A model generated the notes under the pieces. The model ran no database searches. It was not told the origin of the DNA and saw only the letters and a list, made by a program, of their open reading frames with translations. Positions 57,601 to 64,000 of a DNA stretch of 64,000 bases are shown in pieces (within the stretch, counting starts at the first letter, position 1; the number at the start of each line of letters is the position of its first letter). Location of the stretch: contig JAFEMH010002511.1 in the NCBI GenBank assembly GCA_022495995.1, positions 248,001 through 312,000 of the forward strand, given 5' to 3'. This DNA comes from Adenophora triphylla var. japonica. Its lineage: Eukaryota > Streptophyta > Magnoliopsida > Asterales > Campanulaceae. The translations under genes and the position numbers were made by a program.

Positions 57601-58311
57601 TGTTGAAATATTGGGTAGATATTAGGGTGTGAATTGAAAAGTCAAAAGGTCTAAATTCGAAAAGACACGACAGTTCAAATTCTGTGGACTGCTCGGCCGA
57701 GCAAGGCATAAGCCTCGGCCGAGCATGACAGACCAGAAATAAGCATCCTCTGTTGGCCTCTGCTCGGGCGAGTCACCAAAGTGCTCGGCCGAGCAACTAG
57801 CCTATGCTCGGGCGAGGCACCAATGGTGCTCGGCCGAGCATTTGCTGTCCGTTCAGATTAATGTCTGGACAGGTGCTAGCTTGAAGGTTGTGACTTTTGT
57901 GAAACAGTCACAACTGATCTGGCTTGATCTACCCTATATATAGACCCCTATTCCTTCATTCAGTCATCAAGTAATCCAACAAAGTTGTTATCAAATCAAA
58001 CACAAGAAATCCAATTCTCTCTCTCCCTCATTCAAAGTGTTCTTGATTCGTTTCAAAGACTTCGTTCTTCATTTCTTCAAAGTTCGAAGACTAAGAGCAA
58101 GTCTGATTTTGGTTCGCCCGTCAAGGTTAGTTAAAGTGCACACTAACTCTTGGTAAAAAGCGTTGTATCTTGGAAGACATTCGCCATCGATCCGTTTGCA
58201 CAATTACGGAGGCGAAATATTGTCTTAAGGAGATTTGCTTCGACATACCTCGCTTTAATCTCCGTCTTTTTGATTTCCGTATTGAAGATATCTTAACATA
58301 TACACACAACA
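57601..58311 (+). repeat. 5' LTR of the copia element
   Basis: 711 bp. Contains six palindromic TGCTCGGCCGAGCA-type motifs (57691-57840), a TATA box CTATATATAG near 57940, and a U5 segment (58217-58229) complementary to the sequence just after the LTR. Confidence 0.93.
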
Positions 58312-58403
58312 ATCTTAAGACAATATCTTCAGGTATTTGTTTTGAATTTTATCTTCTCTACTTCATCTTTTTCTTATTGGATTTTCTGTTTTCGTAACAG
58401 AAA

Positions 58404-61400
58404 ATGGCTAATGGAAATGACTCCGTTATTAGTGAGACTATTGCAATGAATACTAATGCAATAGGGAGTACGTCAAGTGCTAATCAACTCATGATGCCAC
58501 CGGCCTCGCAGTACGAGAAACCGGAGAAGTTCAATGGGGCTGATTTCAAACGTTGGCAACAGAAAATGTTTTTCTATCTCACAACGCTTGGACTAGTAAA
58601 ATTCTTACGGGAAGAATGTCCCGTAGCGGCTGAAGGTGTAGTAGACAAGGCTACACAAATGGCTATTGATGCATGGAAACATGCAGATTATCTATGCCGG
58701 AACTACATCTTGAATGGACTAGACAACACATTGTATAATGTGTACTACTCCATTCAAACTGCAAAAGGACTTTGGGATTCTCTCGACAAGAAATACAAAA
58801 CCAAAGATGCTGGAACAAAGAAGTTCTTTGTTGCAAAGTTTTTGGATTTTAAAATGAATGATTCTAAAACTGTAATGAATCAGGTCGAAGAGATGCAAGT
58901 CCTATTGCATAATCTTGAAGCCGAAGGGATGCAATTGAGTGAGTCCTTCCAAATTGTATGTATAATTGAGAAGTTGCCTCCTTCATGGAGAGACTTCAAA
59001 AACTATCTCAAGCACAAGCGCAAGGAGATGTCAATGGAAGACTTGCTTGTTCGTCTTCGCATTGAAGAAGACAATTGAAGTGCAGAAAAGAGAGCCAATG
59101 CACGAAACATGGAAGCAAAGGCTAACATGGTGGAAGAATCCCGACCCAAGAACAAAAAAAGGAAGCATGATGACTCTTCCAAGAAGAAGTCAAGTAATGA
59201 CAGCAACAAACGCTTCAAGTTCAAAGGGGACTGCTACAATTGTGGAAAAAGCGGTCATCGGGCAAAGGATTGTCGAAGCAAGAAGAAGAAGCCTCCCCAA
59301 GCAAACATGACTGAAATAGATACTCTATCTACGGGTGTCTCAGAAGTAAGTCTGTCTGCCGTTGTATGTGAAGCCAACTTGGTGTCAAACGTCAAGGATT
59401 GGTGGGTGGACACCGGAGCCACTCGTCACATATGTGACGACAAAAGCTTGTTCGCAGAATACAAGAAGATGGAACGTGAAGATTTTCTCTATATGGGAAA
59501 TTCTGCAACTTCCAAGATTGAAGGCATTGGGAAGGTGATCTTGAAGTTCACATCGGGAAAGGAGCTTACTCTCAACGATGTGATGCATGTACCCGACATA
59601 AGAAAGAATTTAATTCTGGTTATTTACTTAGTAAGAAAGGCTTCAAAATTGTATTTGAATCTGATAAGTTTGTACTTACTAAGGGAGGTATGTATGTTGG
59701 AAAGGGATACTTGCTAGATGGCCTATTTAAGGCAAATGCTGTTGTAGTGGACTAAAAGTCCACATATTTGTACCCTCAAGTGATGAATAAAATTGACAAT
59801 TCTATTTACTTGTGCGAGTCTTCTAATTTATGGCATGGTCGTTTAGGACATGTGAATCGTGCTTCTTTTAGAAAGCTTGTTGGTTTATGACTTATTCCAA
59901 AACTTGACTCAATGAAAGGTCACAAATGCGAAGTTTGTGTTGAAGCAAAGTTTTCAAAGAAACCTTTTAAACCAGTTGAAAGGACTAGCCAACTGTTGGG
60001 ATTAATCCATAGTGATCTATGTGATTTAAAGTTTGTCCCAACTCGAGGCGGTAAGAAATACTTTATTACTTTTATTGACGATCGAAGTAGATATTGTTAT
60101 GTCTATTTGCTAAGTAGTAAAGATGAAGCAACGAATGCTTTCACTACTTACAAAACTGAAGTTGTAAATCAACTTGAAAAGTCAATTAAAATGTTAAGGT
60201 CCGATAGGGGTGGTGAATATGAATCAACGGAATCTAGTAACCTATGTTCCAAATTCGGTATCATTCATCAAACAACTGCACCCTATACTCCGTAGAAAAA
60301 TGGTGTTGCTGAGAGGAAAAATAGAACTATCAAGGATATGGTTAACTGTATGCTTGGAAGTTCGGGTTTACCACAAAACTTGTGGGGGGAAGCAGTGTTA
60401 TCCGCTAACTTTGTGTTGAATAGGATTCCACACAAGAAAACTGGTTCTATACCATATGAATTGTGGAAAGGAAGAAAGCCTTCCTATAAATTCCTCAAAG
60501 TGTGGGGGTGTCTCGCAAAGGTTGCCGTTCCACCTCCTAAACGGTCAAAGTTAGGACCTAAGACCGTTGACTGTGTATTTATTGGATATGCAATGAATAG
60601 CAGTGCGTACAGATTCTTAGTACACAAATCTGAAGTAAATGACATTCATGTCAATACAATAATTGAATCTCGTGACGCTGAATTTTTCGAGGACGTGTTC
60701 CCTATGAAAAAGAATATTTGTGAAAATACTCCTAAGAGACCACGTGAAAGCACTTCTGAAAACAATGAAGATGTTGAACCAAGAAGAAGCAAGAGAGTTA
60801 AAATTGCTAAAACTTTTGGTCCAGATTTTATCTCTAACTTTATGATTGAAGATGAGCCTCAATCATTTATGGAAGCCATGAACAGCTCTGAATCCACATT
60901 CTGGAAAGAAGCTGTAAATAGTGAGATTGAATCCATTTTAAGTAACAACACTTGGCAAGTGGTTGATCTTCCAAAAGGTTCTAAACCAATAGGATGCAAA
61001 TGGATTTTCAAAAAGAAATTAAGACCGGATGGTTCCGTGGACAAATACAAGGCTCGTCTTATTGCAAAAGGATATCGTCAAATGGAAGGATTTGACTTCT
61101 TTGACACATACTCTCCTGTTACAAGAATTACTTTAATTCGAATCTTAATAGCCATTGCAGCTTTGTATAATTTGCATATACATCAATTGGATGTAAAAAC
61201 TGCATTTTTGAATGGTGATTTGAATGATGAAATTTACATGGAGCAGCCAAAAGGCTTCAAAGTAAAAGGACAAGAGCACAAGGTATGCAAGCTTGTTAAG
61301 TCCTTGTATGGCTTGAAGCAAGCTCCTAAACAATGGCATGAGAAATTTGACAATGTCATGATTAGGAATGGTTTGATCACAAATGAATGTGATAAGTGTG

Positions 61401-62390
61401 TATATTCAAAGAAATTTGGTAACACATATGTATTTGTTTGTTTATATGTAGATGACATGCTCATATTTGGTCATGACATTGATGTTATAAATAAAACAAA
61501 GAAAATGTTTACCAATAACTTTGATATGAAAGATATGGGTGAAGCAGATGTAATCTTGGAAATGAAAGTCTCAAGAACCTCCAATGGAATTAGTTTATCT
61601 CAAACGCATTATGTTGATAAAATAATTGAGAGATTTAATTCTTATGGAATTAAAGAAACTAATAATCCATTTCTACCCCATATAATTCTTTATAAGAATA
61701 CTGGGAATGCGAAGCAACAATTAGAGTATTATCAAATTATTGAAAGCCTAATGTACTTGATACAATGCACAAGGCCGGATATAGCTTATGCTGTAAGTAA
61801 GCTGAGTCGTTTTACTAGTAATCCTAATAATGAGCATTGGAATGCATTATTAAGAGTTTTAGGATATATAAAACGAACTAGAGAGTATTCATTGCACTAT
61901 AGCAATTATCCTCCAGTAGTTGAAGGATATAGTGATGCAAATTGGATATCTGATACAGATGAATCCAAGTCTACTAGTGGCTATGTATTTACTCTTGGTG
62001 GAGCTGCCATATCATGGAAATCTTCTAAGCAAACATGTATAGCTCGATCAACGATGGAATCTGAGTTTATTGCTTTAGATAAAGCTGGTGAAGAAGCTGA
62101 ATGGCTTAGACACTTTTTAGAAGATATTCCTCTATGGCCAAAACCCGTGCCTGCTATATGTATACACTGTGATAATCAAGCAGCTATAGCAAGGGCAGAG
62201 AATTTTATATACAACAGCAAATCTCGACACATACGTCGTAGACATAACACCGTTACTCTCCAACGGAACGATTTCGATTGATTTCGTGCGATCAAAGGAT
62301 AACCTCGCGAATCCATTTACTAAAGGTTTATCTAAGGAGAGAATAAACTGTGCATCGGAAGAAATGGGGCTAAAGCCTAAACAAATATAA
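58404..62390 (+). pseudogene. Copia gag-pol, disabled
   Basis: Gag starts at 58404 (MANGNDSVISETIAMN; SQYEKPEKFNGADFKRWQQK). Its frame stops at 59078. The zinc knuckle CYNCGKSGHRAKDC, the protease WWVDTGATRHICD and the rest follow in another frame (59109-59717). The frame breaks again near 59620. GAG-pre-integrase WHGRLGHVN is near 59832. The integrase starts about 59912 (HKCEVCVEAKFSKKPF, IHSDLCDL, DDRSRYCYVYL, LRSDRGGEY) and meets a stop TAG at 60293-60295 where copia elements read a glutamine. The frame from 60338 carries the integrase C terminus, RT ([23 protein letters not shown]) and RNase H ([19 protein letters not shown]), with a final frame shift near 62230. The catalytic YVDD is intact. 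Confidence 0.93.
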
Positions 62391-62952
62391 ATCAACTTGA
62401 TGGAAACCTAACCTGGCGACTGGAGATCCCACGGACTAGGTTCAATAGGAAAAACAAGTCATGATTGATTTGAGGGAAGCACTTGGAAGTTTATCTTCAT
62501 CCCATTTCTATATATGATGCAAAAGTGCTGCCTACAAAATGGTAGAGGTTAAGCTATTGCTTTTAATGATGACTATATCTTATTAATTAGTACAAGTGGG
62601 GTAATGTAGGATACTCTTTATAGCACATCACCTATGTTAGTGTGAACATGGCCGGTTCGTTGAGAATTTTACTTAGGCAAATTCTTTAAAGCACTCGCAG
62701 AACCAAGAAAGTTCAGGGCCGAAATAATGAACATAATAGAGAACCAAAATCTGATATGAGATTTAAATGTGTTTGGTCTATTGTTTAAGCTTACAATAAC
62801 GTCTGACAGTTCAATACGTTACGTACACTGATCAGCCAAGTAAGCTCGATAGATTCTTACTAAAGAAGGTTCAAAGCGAAAGCCACCTATCTTGATGCAA
62901 TTACTTCTCAGCTATGCTCTTCTTCTTTCTTTTCCCCATTCATGTGGGGGAT

Positions 62953-63666
62953 TGTTGGAATATTGGGTAAATATTAGGGTGTGAATTGAAAAGTCAAAAG
63001 GTCTGAATTCGAAAAGACACGACAGTTCAAATTCTGTGGACTGCTCGGCCGAGCAAGGCATAAGCCTCGGCCGAGCATGACAGACCAGAAACAAGCATCC
63101 TCTGTTGGCCTCTGCTCGGGCGAGTCACCAAAGTGCTCGGCCGAGCAACTAGCCTATGCTCGGGCGAGGCACCAATGGTGCTCGGCCGAGCAGTTGCTGT
63201 CCGTTCAGATTAATGTCTGAACAAGTGCTAGCTTGAAGGGTTGTGACTTTTGTGAAATAGTCACAACTGATCTGGCTTGATCTACCCTATATATATAGAC
63301 CCCTATTCCTTCATTCAGTCATCAAGTAATCCAACAAAGTTGTTATCAAATCAAACACAAGAAATCCAATTCTCTCTCTCCCTCATTCAAAGTGTTCTTG
63401 ATTCGTTTCAAAGACTTCGTTCTTCATTTCTTCAAAGTTCGAAGACTAAGAGCAAGTCTGATTTTGGTTCGCCCGTCAAGGTTAGTTAAAGTGCAAACTA
63501 ACTCTTGGTAAAAAGCGTTGTATCTTGGGAGACATTCGCCATCGATCCGTTTGCACAATTACGGAGGCGAAATATTGTCTTAAGAAGATTTGCTTCGGCA
63601 TACCTCGCTTTAATCTCCGTCTTTTTAATTTCCGTATTGAAGATATCTTAACATATACACACAACA
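62953..63666 (+). repeat. 3' LTR of the copia element
   Basis: 714 bp, with the same GC-rich palindrome cluster (about 63040-63193) and TATA box. It is followed by the AAAAC duplication. Confidence 0.93.
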
Positions 63667-63860
63667 AAAACATCGGTCAATCCTGTCTTGCATAGTGAAT
63701 CAAATAAACCCCGAGAGTTCCCCAAACACTTCTGTGGGTCATGGCCAAAAATTAATCACTGCAGCCAAGCCAGTGAAGTGGTTCAAAAGAACTCTAGGGA
63801 CACCTTGATGTATAACTTTCTTTCATCCTTTATATTTTTGCCTTGCTAAGATAAGGTCAA
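63667..63860 (+). other. Possible exon at the window edge
   Basis: Directly after the copia duplication a plus-strand frame is open for about 60 codons (for example SESNKPREFPKHFCGSWPKI). A second frame is also open with plausible composition, ending VKWFKRTLGTP before a stop near 63809. I cannot tell which, if either, is real. The base composition is more gene-like than the spacers nearby. If it is an exon, the copia element inserted immediately upstream of it or in an intron. Confidence 0.3.
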
Positions 63861-64000
63861 GTATTGCAGCAATTTATAATTTTCTTGATCTCTTTGCATT
63901 TAATAACTGGAAATTAAGATCTTGATAAGGGTTTTAAAATTTACACCATGGAAATGAATGAACTAGCCTGGATTGCAGGCTTTATAAATAGTTAAGAATA

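Larger units (their letters stand above)
57601..63666 (+). mobile_element. Full-length Ty1-copia retrotransposon
   Basis: LTRs of 711 and 714 bp (57601-58311, 62953-63666) start TGTTG and end CACACAACA. The 5-bp duplication AAAAC is perfect (57596-57600, 63667-63671). The purine tract ATGTGGGGGAT precedes the 3' LTR. The order gag, protease, integrase, RT, RNase H is that of copia. By hand the LTRs differ at about 14 positions plus two indels (near 98% identity). The style suggests the Tork lineage, tentatively. Three or more disabling changes are present. Confidence 0.95.

Overview
The window is plant nuclear DNA from a eudicot, probably an asterid and possibly Lamiales-like (the clade is a guess from overall repeat flavour and protein similarity). 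Evidence: intron-containing genes with GT-AG introns, AT-rich spacers, dozens of Stowaway MITEs with CTCCCTCCGTCCC ends and TA target duplications, and plant-type Ty1-copia, Ty3-gypsy, mariner, hAT, Helitron, MULE, TRIM and SINE elements. There are no prokaryotic features.

Two host genes can be read exon by exon into uninterrupted proteins. The first is a 332-residue UDP-galactose/UDP-glucose transporter of the UTR1 (SLC35B1) family on the minus strand (seven exons, 25198 to 21139). The second is a 408-residue receptor-like cytoplasmic kinase of subfamily VII (PBL3/APK2B type) on the plus strand (six exons, 45057 to 50651). Their Arabidopsis counterparts are, from memory, neighbouring loci (At2g02810 and At2g02800). 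The pair therefore looks like an ancient neighbourhood whose spacer here has filled with about 20 kb of transposons. Less certain host genes are a two-exon gene (43026-44151), a single-exon gene of unknown function (55288-55812) and a possible exon at the right edge (63667-63860).

Layout. 1-2918: spacer with microsatellites and three Stowaway MITEs. 2919-20680: a mariner-like composite bounded by TA; it contains a 12.2-kb Ty3-gypsy element of the Tat type (3138-15300, TSD ATAAT, inserted in a TAA microsatellite), a solo copia LTR (15825-17347, TSD GCTTG), a damaged mariner transposase, a piece that looks like the 5' end of a host gene, and a second, inverted mariner 5' half. 21139-25198: UTR1, with a MITE, a short Helitron and a hAT-like element in its introns. 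25788-35012: remains of a Sirevirus-type copia element whose LTR was split by a very young non-autonomous LTR element (25941-31837, TSD ATTAG). 35086-42144: MITEs, a 5'-truncated copia fragment between 44-bp repeats, a minisatellite and a gypsy deletion derivative inside a MITE. 43026-44538: a small gene associated with 12 palindromes. 45057-50651: the kinase, with a MULE-like element in intron 1 and MITEs in introns 1-3. 51006-57500: a 357-bp TRIM, a candidate Helitron, a Harbinger-like element with a hAT-like element inside it, and a SINE with an apparent unoccupied paralogous site. 57601-63666: a nearly complete copia element (TSD AAAAC).

Most of the DNA is a record of nested insertions, and several insertions can be dated relative to one another or checked against an unoccupied copy in the same window. 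I found no gene cluster that works as a pathway. The most unusual structures are the mariner composite carrying a host-gene-like 5' end, the palindrome array, the Helitron with a doubled 3' hairpin, and the copia element whose primer-binding region is complementary to its own U5.
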